Assembly: GCF_001592305.1 (NCBI RefSeq)
Contig: NZ_BCWR01000007.1
Coordinates: 53,611-117,610, forward strand
Length of the DNA stretch: 64,000 bases
DNA from: Hydrogenophaga taeniospiralis CCUG 15921
Lineage (GTDB): Bacteria > Pseudomonadota > Gammaproteobacteria > Burkholderiales > Burkholderiaceae_C
Direction: 5' to 3'
The notes under the pieces are model-generated. The model saw only the letters and a program-made list of their open reading frames with translations. It had not been told where the DNA came from and did no database searches. Shown here piece by piece: positions 16,348 through 25,217 of this stretch; position 1 is the first letter of the stretch; each line of letters starts with the position of its first letter. Made by a program: the position numbers and the translations under genes.

Positions 16348-17784
16348 ATGAACGCACGCATTCCCGCCGCCGTCGCCACCGACTGCGTCATCACCGACAT
16401 CGGCCTGGCCGACTGGGGCCGCAAGGAAATCCGCATCGCCGAGACCGAGATGCCCGGTCTCATGGCCATCCGCGAAGAGTTCGCGGCCAAGCAACCGCTG
16501 AAAGGCGCACGCATCACCGGTTCGCTGCACATGACCATCCAGACGGCCGTGCTGATTGAAACCCTGCAGGCCCTGGGCGCGCAAGTGCGCTGGGCCTCGT
16601 GCAACATCTTCTCCACGCAGGACCACGCCGCCGCCGCCATCGCCGCCGCCGGCACGCCGGTGTTTGCCGTCAAGGGCGAAACCCTGACCGACTACTGGGA
16701 CTACACCCACCGCATCTTTGACTTTGGCGCCAAGGGCACCGAGGGCGAAGGCCCGAACATGATCCTGGACGACGGCGGCGACGCCACGCTGCTGATGCAC
16801 CTGGGCAAGCAGGCCGAGCGCGACCAGAGCGTGCTGGCCCACCCGGGCAGCGAAGAAGAGCGCATCCTGTTCGCCGCCATCAAGGCCAAACTGGCCGAGG
16901 ACAGCACCTGGTACAGCCGCAAGAGCGCCCAGATCATCGGCGTGACCGAAGAAACCACCACGGGCGTGCACCGCCTGAAGGAAATGAGTGCCAAGGGCAC
17001 GCTGCTGTTCCGCGCCATCAACGTCAACGACTCGGTGACCAAGAGCAAGTTCGACAACCTCTACGGCTGCCGCGAGAGTCTGGTGGATGGCATCAAGCGC
17101 GCCACCGACGTGATGATTGCCGGCAAGGTCGCCTGCGTGGCCGGTTACGGCGACGTGGGCAAGGGCTCGGCCCAGGCCCTGCGCGCCCTGAGCGCTCAGG
17201 TGTGGGTGACCGAGATCGACCCCATCAACGCCCTGCAGGCCGCGATGGAAGGCTACAAGGTCGTGACCATGGAGTACGCCGCCGACAAGGCCGACATCTT
17301 CGTGACCACCACCGGCAACCGCGACGTGATCACCTTCGACCACATGGCCGCCATGAAGGACCAGGCCATCGTCTGCAACATCGGCCACTTCGACAACGAG
17401 ATCCAGGTCGCCAAGCTGGAAGCGCACTGCCAGTGGGAGGAAATCAAGCCCCAGGTCGACCATGTGATCTTCCCGGACGGCAAGAAGATCATCCTGCTGG
17501 CCAAGGGCCGCCTGGTGAACCTGGGCTGCGGCACCGGCCACCCCAGCTTCGTGATGTCGTCGAGCTTCGCCAACCAGACCATCGCGCAGATCGAGCTGTT
17601 CACCCACCCCGAGGGTTACGACGTGGGCAAGGTCTACGTGCTGCCCAAGCACCTGGACGAGAAGGTCGCGCGCTTGCACCTGAAGAAGGTCGGCGCGATG
17701 CTGAGCGAGCTGAGCGACGAGCAGGCGGCCTATATCGGCGTGCCGAAACAAGGTCCGTACAAGCCGGACACGTATCGGTATTGA
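16348..17784 (+). CDS. ahcY: Adenosylhomocysteinase (SAH hydrolase)
   Basis: A 478-residue enzyme that hydrolyses S-adenosylhomocysteine to homocysteine and adenosine, removing the product inhibitor of methyltransferases. Seen: [16 protein letters not shown] and [16 protein letters not shown] of the substrate domain, a Rossmann NAD motif [18 protein letters not shown] near residue 260, and the C-terminal KPDTYRY that reaches the neighbouring subunit (canonical KPDHYRY, here His to Thr). The start follows TCTGGAGCGAACC. It is preceded by an SAH riboswitch and terminator. tlyA and metF follow on the same strand, so methyl-cycle genes are grouped, though a repeat element separates ahcY from tlyA. 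Confidence 0.97.
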   Translation: MNARIPAAVATDCVITDIGLADWGRKEIRIAETEMPGLMAIREEFAAKQPLKGARITGSLHMTIQTAVLIETLQALGAQVRWASCNIFSTQDHAAAAIAAAGTPVFAVKGETLTDYWDYTHRIFDFGAKGTEGEGPNMILDDGGDATLLMHLGKQAERDQSVLAHPGSEEERILFAAIKAKLAEDSTWYSRKSAQIIGVTEETTTGVHRLKEMSAKGTLLFRAINVNDSVTKSKFDNLYGCRESLVDGIKRATDVMIAGKVACVAGYGDVGKGSAQALRALSAQVWVTEIDPINALQAAMEGYKVVTMEYAADKADIFVTTTGNRDVITFDHMAAMKDQAIVCNIGHFDNEIQVAKLEAHCQWEEIKPQVDHVIFPDGKKIILLAKGRLVNLGCGTGHPSFVMSSSFANQTIAQIELFTHPEGYDVGKVYVLPKHLDEKVARLHLKKVGAMLSELSDEQAAYIGVPKQGPYKPDTYRY

Positions 17785-17870
17785 CCCCCCCCCGCGCCGC
17801 CTTCGGCGTCACCCCCCAGGGGGCGGCGCTGGCGGCCCGGCAAAGCCGGTTCCGCGGCGCCCTGGGGCTC
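17785..17870 (+). repeat. GC-rich dispersed repeat (copy B)
   Basis: The element starts at the base after the ahcY stop: a run of nine C, then GCGCCGCCTTCGGCG, CACCCCCCAGGGGG, GGCGGCCCGGCAAAGCCGG and GCGCCCTGGGG. Its blocks occur in the same order in copies A and F. Several short hairpins are possible; no T-run follows, so it is not a standard terminator. Confidence 0.8.
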
Positions 17871-17933
17871 GCGGCCTTCGGACCGCTCGTTTCGCTCCGA
17901 CGAGGTTGCTCTATTCGTTGCTCTGTGCCACCC

Positions 17934-18701
17934 ATGCGTGCTGATCAGTTGATTGTTGAGCGAGGCCTCGCCGCTTCGCGCTCGCAGGCCCAGCGGCTGA
18001 TCGCTGCGGGGGTGCGCTGGCGTTTGCCTGGCGGCGACTGGAAAGCCGTGAGCAAAAACGGCGACGAGTTGCGCGAGACGGTGGAGCTGGAGCTGCTGGA
18101 CACGGCGGAGTCGCGTTTCGTGTCGCGTGGCGGGCTGAAGCTGGACGGTGCGCTCACGCATTGCGGGATGGAGGTGACGGGTCAACGGTGTCTCGACGTG
18201 GGCCAGAGCAGCGGTGGCTTCACCGACTGCCTGCTGCAGCGCGGCGCCGCCCAGGTGGTCGGTGTCGATGTCGGGCAGGGCCAGTTGCACCCCAAGCTGC
18301 GTGCCGATGCGCGCGTGCTCTGCATCGAAAAATGCAATGCCCGCGAACTCACGGCGGAGCAACTGGTGCAAGCCGGGGGCGAGGCCGCCGCGGCGCCGTT
18401 CGACCTGATCGTGGGCGACCTGTCGTTCATCTCGCAGACCTTGGTCTGGCCGGCCATCGTGCCGCTGTTGAAAGACGGTGGCGACCTGCTGATGCTGGTC
18501 AAGCCGCAGTTCGAGCTGCAGCCTGAGCACATCGGCAAGGGCGGCCTGGTGAAGGATGCGGCGAGTTACGCGCGGGTGCGCGAGCGCATCGCGCAGGCCT
18601 GCGTGGACAACGGCCTGGCGATGCGGGACTATTTTGAAAGCGCCATCACCGGCGGTGACGGCAACCGCGAATTTTTTGTCTGGGCGCGGCGCACGGCCTG
18701 A
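17934..18701 (+). CDS. tlyA: TlyA-family rRNA 2'-O-methyltransferase
   Basis: A 255-residue protein with an N-terminal S4 RNA-binding domain (MRADQLIVERGLAASRSQAQ, about 1-60) and an FtsJ-like methyltransferase domain whose SAM motif is LDVGQSSGGFTDCLL. Characterised TlyA proteins methylate ribose of C1409 in 16S and/or C1920 in 23S rRNA and influence capreomycin sensitivity in mycobacteria; bacterial homologues are often also annotated as haemolysin A. The length is normal. The usual SAM motif is DVGASTGGFT; here QS replaces AST by one substitution. The start is the ATG opening the S4 domain; no strong ribosome-binding site is visible. Confidence 0.88.
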   Translation: MRADQLIVERGLAASRSQAQRLIAAGVRWRLPGGDWKAVSKNGDELRETVELELLDTAESRFVSRGGLKLDGALTHCGMEVTGQRCLDVGQSSGGFTDCLLQRGAAQVVGVDVGQGQLHPKLRADARVLCIEKCNARELTAEQLVQAGGEAAAAPFDLIVGDLSFISQTLVWPAIVPLLKDGGDLLMLVKPQFELQPEHIGKGGLVKDAASYARVRERIAQACVDNGLAMRDYFESAITGGDGNREFFVWARRTA

Positions 18702-18737
18702 GGCCGGCGCCCCGTGCCACCCCACTGAGGCAACACC

Positions 18738-19568
18738 ATGGCACTGCCACTGAGTTTTGAGTTCTTTCCACCCAAGACGCCCGACGGCGCCGAGAAGCTG
18801 CGCGCCGTGCGCCAGCGGCTCTACACCCTCAAGCCCGAGTTCTGCTCGGTCACCTTTGGTGCCGGTGGCTCTACGCAGGACGGCACGCTGCAGGCCGTGA
18901 CCGAGATCATGGCCGAGGGCTGCCCGGCGGCCCCGCACCTGAGCTGCATCGGCCAGTCGCGCGAGTCCATCCGCGAGCGGCTCGCGGCCTACGCGGGTGC
19001 CGGCATCCACCGCCTGGTGGCCTTGCGCGGTGATCTGCCCAGCGGCTACGGCCTGGGCGGCGAGTTCCGCTACGCCAGCGATCTGGTGGCCTTTGTGCGA
19101 GCCGAAACCGGCGACCAGTTCCACATCGAGGTGGCGGCCTACCCGGAAACCCATCCGCAGGCCAAGTCGCCGCTGGCCGATCTGGACGCGTTCGTGGCCA
19201 AGGTGCAGGCGGGCGCGAATTCGGGCATCACCCAGTACTTCTTCAACAGCGACGCCTATTTCCGCTACGTGGACGATCTGCGCCGGCGGGGCGTGGACGT
19301 GCCGGTGGTGCCGGGCATCATGCCCATCACCAGCTCCACCCAGCTGATGCGTTTCTCCGACGCCTGCGGCGCCGAGATTCCGCGCTGGATCCGCATGCGC
19401 CTGCAGGCCTATGGCGACGACACCGCGTCCATCAAGGCCTTCGGGCTGGACGTGGTGAGCGACTTGTGCGATCGCCTGCACCGCGCCGGCGTGCCCGGGC
19501 TGCACTTCTACACCATGAACCAGAGCGCCGCGACGATGGAGATCGTGCAGCGCCTGCGGTTGTCATGA
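18738..19568 (+). CDS. metF: 5,10-methylenetetrahydrofolate reductase
   Basis: A 276-residue FAD-dependent TIM-barrel enzyme that reduces 5,10-methylene-THF to 5-methyl-THF, the methyl donor for methionine synthesis. Seen: LSFEFFPPKTPDGAEKL at the N-terminus with the catalytic glutamate, CSVTFGAGGSTQDGT, VALRGDLP, and GANSGITQYFFNSDAYFRY, all MetF hallmarks. The start follows GAGG. Position downstream of ahcY and tlyA links it to the SAM cycle. Its stop overlaps the next start (ATGA). Confidence 0.96.
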   Translation: MALPLSFEFFPPKTPDGAEKLRAVRQRLYTLKPEFCSVTFGAGGSTQDGTLQAVTEIMAEGCPAAPHLSCIGQSRESIRERLAAYAGAGIHRLVALRGDLPSGYGLGGEFRYASDLVAFVRAETGDQFHIEVAAYPETHPQAKSPLADLDAFVAKVQAGANSGITQYFFNSDAYFRYVDDLRRRGVDVPVVPGIMPITSSTQLMRFSDACGAEIPRWIRMRLQAYGDDTASIKAFGLDVVSDLCDRLHRAGVPGLHFYTMNQSAATMEIVQRLRLS

Positions 19569-19984
19569 GCTCGCGGGCCGCGCTGCTGCTGGCCCTGGCC
19601 GCGGCATTGTGGCTGGGCGGTTGCTCCACCACGCGCGAGCCCTCGCCGTCCGACCTGGGACTTCCCGGGTCATGGGACGGGCCGGGCGGCGGCAGCGAAA
19701 TCGAACGCGGCATGGCCTCCTGGTATGGCCAGCAGTTCCAGGGCCGGCGCACCGCCAGCGGCGAGCCGTTCGACCGGCACGCGCTGACGGCGGCCCACAA
19801 GACCTTGCCGTTCGGCACCTGGGTGCGGGTGCGCCACCTGGGCACCGGCCAGGAGGTGGTGGTGCGCATCAACGACCGCGGCCCCTTCGCCAAAGGGCGC
19901 GTCATCGACCTCAGCCAGGCCGCGGCATCGGCCATCGGGCTGATCCAGTCCGGCACGGCCCGGGTGGTGTTGCTCAGACCTTGA
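19565..19984 (+). CDS. RlpA-like septal lipoprotein (DPBB fold), short form
   Basis: A 139-residue lipoprotein. A signal peptide ends in the lipobox LGGC-S at about residue 18, followed by a double-psi beta-barrel domain: ASWYGQQFQGRRTASGEPF, AHKTLPFGTWVRV, VRINDRGPFAKGRVIDLS. Full-length RlpA of E. coli and Pseudomonas also has a SPOR domain and works as a septal lytic transglycosylase; this one lacks SPOR, so septal targeting by denuded glycan is not expected. The catalytic Asp of NDRGPF and the His of AHKTLPFG are present. Overlap with metF suggests read-through from it. A paralogue lies at 26861. Confidence 0.85.
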   Translation: MSSRAALLLALAAALWLGGCSTTREPSPSDLGLPGSWDGPGGGSEIERGMASWYGQQFQGRRTASGEPFDRHALTAAHKTLPFGTWVRVRHLGTGQEVVVRINDRGPFAKGRVIDLSQAAASAIGLIQSGTARVVLLRP

Positions 19985-20002
19985 AGCCGGGCGCCCCCCG
20001 GT

Positions 20003-20016
20003 TTGATCCAGATCAA
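20003..20016. promoter_or_regulatory. FNR/ANR-type binding site, perfect consensus, upstream of ompW
   Basis: TTGATCCAGATCAA matches the FNR/CRP-superfamily consensus TTGAT-N4-ATCAA exactly. It lies 131 bases before the ompW start. ompW is oxygen-regulated through FNR in enteric bacteria, so the location is sensible. Confidence 0.75.
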
Positions 20017-20062
20017 GCCACGGGCAATTCCACCCCGCACAAGGGGAGTGCAGGGGCGTGGT

Positions 20063-20104
20063 TTGACGATCCTCAAACGCCCGCATGCCCCGGTCTTCTG
20101 TAAT
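20063..20104 (+). promoter_or_regulatory. Second FNR-like site and class II promoter of ompW
   Basis: TTGAC-GATC-CTCAA at 20063-20076 is a degenerate FNR-type site centred at 20069.5. A -10-like TGTAAT lies at 20099-20104. If transcription starts near 20111, the site is centred at -41.5, the exact class II activator position, and the perfect upstream site falls at about -101.5. Confidence 0.55.
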
Positions 20105-20140
20105 TCCAGCCGGGAATGTTCCCGTGTTGAGGACTGAGAG

Positions 20141-20743
20141 ATGACCATGAAAAAGCACATCATCGCGATTGCCGCTATAACGTTGTTGGCATCGGGCGCC
20201 GCCATGGCGCAGGATTTCAAGGCAGGCTCGCTGCTGGTGCGTGCCCGTGCCGTGCACCTGGACAGCGCCAACAAGGACACTACCGGCCTGGGCCTGGAAG
20301 TGAACAACAAGTGGCTGCCCGAGGTGGACTTCAGCTATTTCCTCAGCCCGAACCTCGCGGCCGAGCTGATCCTGACCGTGCCCCAGAAACACACCGTGAC
20401 CGCCGGCGGCGCCAACATCGGCTCGCTGCGCCACCTGCCGCCCACGCTGACGGTGCAATACCACTTTGACTTGGGCGGGGTGAAGCCCTATGTGGGCGCC
20501 GGCCTGAACTACACCCGCTTCAGCTCGGTGAACCTGCTGGGCGGTGCCGCCGACGTCAAGCGCAACAGCTTCGGCCCGGCCCTGCAGATCGGCATGGACG
20601 TGCCCCTGACGGGAAACATGTACCTGAACTTTGACGTGAAGAAGGTCTACATCAAGACCGACGTGCTCGCGGGCGGCGTCAAGGCAGGCACCTTCAAGGT
20701 GGATCCGGTGCTGGTCGGCATGGGCCTGGGCTGGCGTTTCTAA
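20141..20743 (+). CDS. ompW: OmpW-family outer-membrane beta-barrel protein
   Basis: A 200-residue protein with a Sec signal peptide (cleavage after SGAAMA, residue 23 or so) and an eight-strand OmpW barrel: FKAGSLLVRARAVH, PEVDFSYFLSPNLAAEL, LPPTLTVQYHF, KPYVGAGLNYTRFS and a C-terminal GMGLGWRF ending in Phe, the usual BAM recognition residue. OmpW proteins form a narrow hydrophobic channel and respond to oxygen and redox stress. Two FNR-like sites precede the gene. A strong intrinsic terminator follows, so it is monocistronic. Confidence 0.93.
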   Translation: MTMKKHIIAIAAITLLASGAAMAQDFKAGSLLVRARAVHLDSANKDTTGLGLEVNNKWLPEVDFSYFLSPNLAAELILTVPQKHTVTAGGANIGSLRHLPPTLTVQYHFDLGGVKPYVGAGLNYTRFSSVNLLGGAADVKRNSFGPALQIGMDVPLTGNMYLNFDVKKVYIKTDVLAGGVKAGTFKVDPVLVGMGLGWRF

Positions 20744-20777
20744 GAAAAAGCGTTTCTTGTTTTTGTGAGGGGTTGTG

Positions 20778-20810
20778 GCCCGGGGTGCCAAGGCGCTCCG
20801 GGCTTTTTTT
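20778..20810 (+). terminator. Intrinsic terminator after ompW
   Basis: A 12-pair stem (GCCCGGGGTGCC with GGCGCTCCGGGC, two G-U pairs) closes on an AA loop and is followed by seven T. On the other strand no T-run follows, so it serves ompW and not the convergent kinase gene. Confidence 0.85.
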
Positions 20811-20816
20811 GTGCGC

Positions 20817-22988
20817 TCAGGCCAGTCGGGCCAGTCCCAGCGTGAACAGCACGCCATCGGTCGCGTTGCGCGCCTGCACCGTGCCGCCCATCTTGCCCAT
20901 GTAGGTCTTGACCACGAACAGGCCCTGGCCGCGGTGGCCTTCGGTCGGCGGCAGGTCGGACACACCGTAGTCAAAAATCCGCGGCAGCAGCGCCGCGTCG
21001 ATCGCCGGCCCCTGGTTGTGCACCGCGATCCAGGCGTGCTGCGGGTCGGCCGTCAGCGACAGCGTGATGGCGGTGCCTGGTGTGCGGCAGCGCTGGGCGT
21101 TGCGCAGCAGGTGCGTGACCACGTCTTCCAGCGCGAAGCCATCAGCCCGCACCTGCAGGCCCGCCAGCCCGGTGTTGTCCGCGTCCAGGTAGCGCACGCC
21201 GTCGATGCCGGAGAAGTGCGCGTTGTCGGCGATCTGCCGCAGGAAGGCGTGGATGTCCAGCCGCTCGCTGGCCATGTCGGCGGCGACGATCGCCTCGCTC
21301 GGGGAGGCGTGGCCGTACAGCACCTTGACGGCCTGCTGCATGCGCTGCACGTAGCGGTGGCTCGGGTCCTCGGGTCGGCCGTGCAGCACCATCAGCGACT
21401 GCAGCGGCGACATGATCTCGTGCCCCACGGCGTGCCACATGTCCAGCTCCTGCTGGGCGCGCTGGTGTTCGCGCGAGATGTCGTTCTTCACCCGCTGCAG
21501 CAGGTCGGACAGGCCCCCGGCCAGGATGCCGAGTTCGTCGCTGCCACGCAGATCGCTCACGTCCAGGTCGGCGAGCCGGTTTTCCGGCAGGGGTGCGTGC
21601 ACGTTGTACGACACCGCCGCCGCGCGCCGGGTGAGCTGGGTCACGCGGCGGATGAGGCCGATCTCGATCAGCAGCCAGGCCAGCACGATCGCGCCCAGCA
21701 TGGCCCCGACCAGCCAGAGCAGGCGCGTGGCGACGATGCTGATGCGGCGCTCCACCGTGCGCACGTCGCCCGTCAGCGTGATCTCGAAGCGGCCCACCGG
21801 CGTGGCCACGGTGTCCACCGCCTGCAGCGGCGGCACCTGGGCGCCCACCGGCAGCAGGCCCACGATGTGGCGCACCCAGGGCGATTCGCGTTCCCCCGGG
21901 TCGGCGCTGCCGTGCAGGGTCTGCGTGGCGGGGGGACGCGTGAGGCCCGGGGCCAGGGTGCTGGCCAATCGCTGGATCCGCAGGCTCTCGCCCGGCAGCA
22001 GGGACTGCGCCAGCTCGGCCAGCGCGGACGGCTCGGCCTGGCGCGGTGCGGCGGTGTCCAGCAGTTGCGCGGACGCGGGCCCCACGATCTGCAGCCCGAC
22101 GCGGATGTCGGCGAGATCGGCGGGCGGCCAGACCACCCGGGCGGGCGGCAGGTTGGCCACGCGCAGGGCGTCCGAGGGCAGGCGGATGGAATAGAACGCG
22201 CGGCGCGGGCAGTCGGGCTGCGCCTGACCCTCCTCGGCGCAGTCCGGGCTTTGCCAGACCCAGCCGCGGAAGTCCCGCACCGGGCGGGTCTTGCGTTGCA
22301 GCGTGTCGGGCGCCGCGCCGACCTCGGGTGCCCGAAAGCCGGCCCAGCGCCCCACCAGCGGCGCCTGCGGCTGGCTGGCGGCGCTGGCCACCAGCTCCAA
22401 CGGCGCGATCCAGCGGGTGGTCTGGCCGCGCAGCGTCAGGTGCACGCGGGCGCGGTGCACGTCCTGCAACTCAAGCTGGCCCCGCTCGCGGCCCACCAGC
22501 GGCGGGCTGACGAAGCTGCCCGCGAGGTAGACGAAGCCGCCCGCGTAGGGGTTGCTGCCGATCGCCGCGCAGGCGCTGGAGCCGTCCTGGAACAACACGG
22601 CGCAACCCGAGCTCTCCAGCGCCTGCTGGGCCTTGAACGGGTCGTCGAAGTCGAGCGCGCCAAAGGGCAGCAGCAGCGGCGAGAGCTCGGCGCCCTGGCC
22701 GGGCGCGGCCGGTTCGTGCTGCGGATTGAGCAGGGCGAGCTGGCCGGCCGGGTGGCGCAGGCGCGCGAGGATCTCCGACTGGGTCTTGCGAAAGCTGTTC
22801 TGGTAGTTGAGGTAGCTGCGCTCCTTTTCGTGCCGCAGCACGGTCAGCGCCAGGCCCAGCGTGGCCAGCACCAGCAGCGCAAAGACGGCGCGAAAGAAGA
22901 TGCGCCGCCGAAAGCCGGCCAGCCCCAGGCGCGGCACGCCGAGCTTGCCCATGCGAAAGCGGGGCAGGTCGAGACCCGGCACCTTCAT
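20817..22988 (-). CDS. Membrane sensor histidine kinase of a two-component system
   Basis: A 723-residue kinase. An N-terminal helix (about 30-52) and a second helix (about 415-440) bracket a large periplasmic sensor region of about 360 residues that I do not recognise. After a HAMP-like linker comes the H-box GHEIMSPLQSL with His523, the N-box HLLRNAQ, and the ATP-lid segment FDYGVSDLPPTEGHRGQGLFVVK. The asparagine-containing N-box and G boxes appear intact, so it should be active. The start overlaps the response-regulator stop (ATGA): regulator and kinase are one operon, regulator first. The convergent ompW terminator lies just beyond its stop. The signal is unknown. Confidence 0.88.
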   Translation of the reverse strand: MKVPGLDLPRFRMGKLGVPRLGLAGFRRRIFFRAVFALLVLATLGLALTVLRHEKERSYLNYQNSFRKTQSEILARLRHPAGQLALLNPQHEPAAPGQGAELSPLLLPFGALDFDDPFKAQQALESSGCAVLFQDGSSACAAIGSNPYAGGFVYLAGSFVSPPLVGRERGQLELQDVHRARVHLTLRGQTTRWIAPLELVASAASQPQAPLVGRWAGFRAPEVGAAPDTLQRKTRPVRDFRGWVWQSPDCAEEGQAQPDCPRRAFYSIRLPSDALRVANLPPARVVWPPADLADIRVGLQIVGPASAQLLDTAAPRQAEPSALAELAQSLLPGESLRIQRLASTLAPGLTRPPATQTLHGSADPGERESPWVRHIVGLLPVGAQVPPLQAVDTVATPVGRFEITLTGDVRTVERRISIVATRLLWLVGAMLGAIVLAWLLIEIGLIRRVTQLTRRAAAVSYNVHAPLPENRLADLDVSDLRGSDELGILAGGLSDLLQRVKNDISREHQRAQQELDMWHAVGHEIMSPLQSLMVLHGRPEDPSHRYVQRMQQAVKVLYGHASPSEAIVAADMASERLDIHAFLRQIADNAHFSGIDGVRYLDADNTGLAGLQVRADGFALEDVVTHLLRNAQRCRTPGTAITLSLTADPQHAWIAVHNQGPAIDAALLPRIFDYGVSDLPPTEGHRGQGLFVVKTYMGKMGGTVQARNATDGVLFTLGLARLA

Positions 22989-23731
22989 GCGGGCTTCCGG
23001 CCGGGCGCGGAAACCAGGGCTGTGCGCACCCAGCGAAAGCCCCGCATCGGCACGTTCTCGATGCCCTCGAACTGCGGGTCCACCTCGCGGAACGCGTCGC
23101 GGATGGTGCTCACGTGTTTGCGCACGTTGTCGCGGTTGCGCCCGCTCTTGACCACGTCGAACAGCTCTTCGTACGACACCACCTCGCCCGCGCGCTGGTG
23201 CAGCGTGGCCAGGATGCGCTGCGCGGTCAGCGGCAGGTTGATGCGCTGGCCGCGCCAGATCGGCGTGCGCTGCCACAGCGGGTCCAGGCTCAGCTCGTCG
23301 GCGGGTGCCGCGGGTGCGGCCACCGCGGCCTGCTTGCGCGAGACGCGCAGGATGTCCAGAAAGGTCTCGATGAAATCGTGCTCTTCGAAGGTGGTCTTCT
23401 GCAGGTAGTCCCAGGCGTCCAGCGCCTTCATGATGCTGCGGTAGATGGCCGCGGGCATGGCCGAGACCACCAGCACCGGCGTGCCCTGGCGGTTCTTGTT
23501 GATCGCGTTGATCAGGGCCACGCCGGCATGGCGCTCGTGGCCGAGCTCGATGTCGAGCACCACCAGGTCGTAGGGCACGCGGTTGATGGCGTTTTCCGCG
23601 TCGTCGCGGTTGAACCACTGGTCGATCCGGATGTCGGGCCGCGCCGACCGGATCCAGGTGGCCAGCTGTCGGCTGGTGGGTTGATCGTCCTCGATCAGGG
23701 CCACGCAAAGGGTCGGGTTGGGGCTGGACAT
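22985..23731 (-). CDS. Response regulator with C-terminal winged-helix DNA-binding domain
   Basis: A 248-residue regulator. Receiver domain: acidic pair in ALIEDDQ, phospho-acceptor Asp60 in VVLDIELG, a Ser in VVSAMPA and the conserved Lys in LQKTTF. A linker rich in Ala leads to an OmpR/PhoB-like effector (about 150-235: LPLTAQRILATLHQRAGEVVSYEELFDVV and NVRKHVSTIRDAF). The effector ends in RGFRWVR, the usual wing region. It pairs with the overlapping kinase. Divergent from the SPFH gene across 184 bases, which makes that gene pair a candidate target. Confidence 0.9.
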   Translation of the reverse strand: MSSPNPTLCVALIEDDQPTSRQLATWIRSARPDIRIDQWFNRDDAENAINRVPYDLVVLDIELGHERHAGVALINAINKNRQGTPVLVVSAMPAAIYRSIMKALDAWDYLQKTTFEEHDFIETFLDILRVSRKQAAVAAPAAPADELSLDPLWQRTPIWRGQRINLPLTAQRILATLHQRAGEVVSYEELFDVVKSGRNRDNVRKHVSTIRDAFREVDPQFEGIENVPMRGFRWVRTALVSAPGRKPA

Positions 23732-23915
23732 GGTGCGCCATTATGAAATGGCCCCCAGCGCGCGGCGCGGAAGGAATCTTCCGCGGACGAAGCAAATCCG
23801 CCGCGGGCCTGAAGCCTCTCGCCCGGCGCCTGCGTTGTAGCTTCCCGGGCCCTTGCGAAGAATCGGGTTCATCGGTTGAGCGGCGTCTGCCCCCCGATCT
23901 CCAGGAGTCTTCACC

Positions 23916-25217
23916 ATGTCGTTTTCGCTCAAGCAACTCACCGCCCGCCTGCGCCAGGCCTTTGTCCGGCCGGCACCCGACGCCAGCACCGCGCCACTGT
24001 TCGACGATGTTGCGCCGCCGGCACGGCCCCGCCCGCCGCTGCGCCTGCCGCGCCTGCCCCGGCACACCGCCCCGGTGGTGGTGGGGGTCCTGCTGCTGGT
24101 CGCCGGCGGCTACACCCTGGTGCGCCACCCGCCCGCGCTGACGATCAACCCGGGCCAGGCGGCGCTGCGCACCAACCAGCTCACCGGCCACCAGCAGGAA
24201 CTGGGCGCGGGCAATGTCTGGGTGGTGCCCGGCCTGCACCGCCTGCGGGTGCTGTCGCTGCGCGACCAGAACTGGAAGTCGGCCGAGATGGCGCGCCACG
24301 ACGGGCCGGCGCCGGTACAGTCGGTGGAAGGGTTGTCGCTGGGCGTGGACGTGACGGTGCGCTTCGCGGTCAACCCGGCCCAGCTCGCGCTGGTGGCCAG
24401 CCGGCTGCAGGCGGACGCGGGCGCCGAGCTGGTGGACCCGGCCCTGCAGGGCGTGGTCTACAAGACCTTCGCGCGCTACACCGCTCGCGAGATCTTCTCG
24501 ACCCGGCGCACGGAGATCCAGCAGGCCATGGAAGCCGAACTCAAGCCGAAGCTGGCCGCCGAGGGCCTGATCCTGCGCAATGTGCAGGTGGGCAAGATCG
24601 ACCTGCCGCCCCAGTACAGCGAGCGCATGGAAACCCTGCTGGCCGAAGAAATGGCCAGCGAAAAGATGCGCTACACGCTGGAACTGAAAGAAAAACGCGT
24701 GAAGGAAAGCGAGCTCGAAGCCCGGGCCGAGATGGTGCAGCGGGAGCTGCAGGCCGAGGCCGCCGGCAAGGTGCAGGTGATCGCCGCCAAGGCGCAGGAA
24801 GAGGCGATGAAACACGTGCTGCCCTTCAAGCAGCGCCAGGTGGAGCAGCGCAAGCTCGAAGCCGAGGCCGACAAACAGTCGCGCATCCGCACCGCCGAAG
24901 GCAACGCCGAAGCGCGGCGCATCGAAGCCGACGGCGAAGCGCTGGCGCGCCAGCGCCTGGCGCAGGCCGAGGCATTCCGGCTGGACGCCGTGGGCAAGGC
25001 CAACGCCGAACAGATGGCGCGCGAAGGCAGCCTGCTGAGCCGCCACCCGCTGTTGATCCAGAAGGTCATGGCCGACAAGCTGTCCGACAAGGTGCAGGTC
25101 ATCATCGCCGCGCCGGGAGCCGACGGCGGCTTCATCGGTTCGGGGCTGTTGGGCCACCCGGGCAAGGCCGTCGCGCTCGCCTCGGGGGCCGCCGCCGACG
25201 AAGGGGAAGAAGAATGA
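23916..25217 (+). CDS. SPFH/band 7 (prohibitin-like) membrane protein
   Basis: A 433-residue protein: Pro/Arg-rich N-terminus (1-48), one transmembrane helix (about 50-69, APVVVGVLLLVAGGYTLV), an SPFH domain (about 75-230, with LSLGVDVTVRFAVNP and VYKTFARYTAREIFSTRR), then a long charged coiled coil rich in Glu, Lys and Ala (about 235-385) and a hydrophobic Gly-rich tail. SPFH proteins form large membrane-bound cages or scaffolds around proteases and transporters. No NfeD partner or FtsH gene is adjacent. A CCAGGAG site precedes the ATG. The stop overlaps the next gene (ATGA). Confidence 0.85.
   Translation: MSFSLKQLTARLRQAFVRPAPDASTAPLFDDVAPPARPRPPLRLPRLPRHTAPVVVGVLLLVAGGYTLVRHPPALTINPGQAALRTNQLTGHQQELGAGNVWVVPGLHRLRVLSLRDQNWKSAEMARHDGPAPVQSVEGLSLGVDVTVRFAVNPAQLALVASRLQADAGAELVDPALQGVVYKTFARYTAREIFSTRRTEIQQAMEAELKPKLAAEGLILRNVQVGKIDLPPQYSERMETLLAEEMASEKMRYTLELKEKRVKESELEARAEMVQRELQAEAAGKVQVIAAKAQEEAMKHVLPFKQRQVEQRKLEAEADKQSRIRTAEGNAEARRIEADGEALARQRLAQAEAFRLDAVGKANAEQMAREGSLLSRHPLLIQKVMADKLSDKVQVIIAAPGADGGFIGSGLLGHPGKAVALASGAAADEGEEE

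Noticed and set aside
17785..17870. Repeat copy B as an intrinsic terminator of ahcY
   Set aside because: It has strong hairpins but no T-run after any of them, so it is listed as a repeat and its possible role is treated as a hypothesis.
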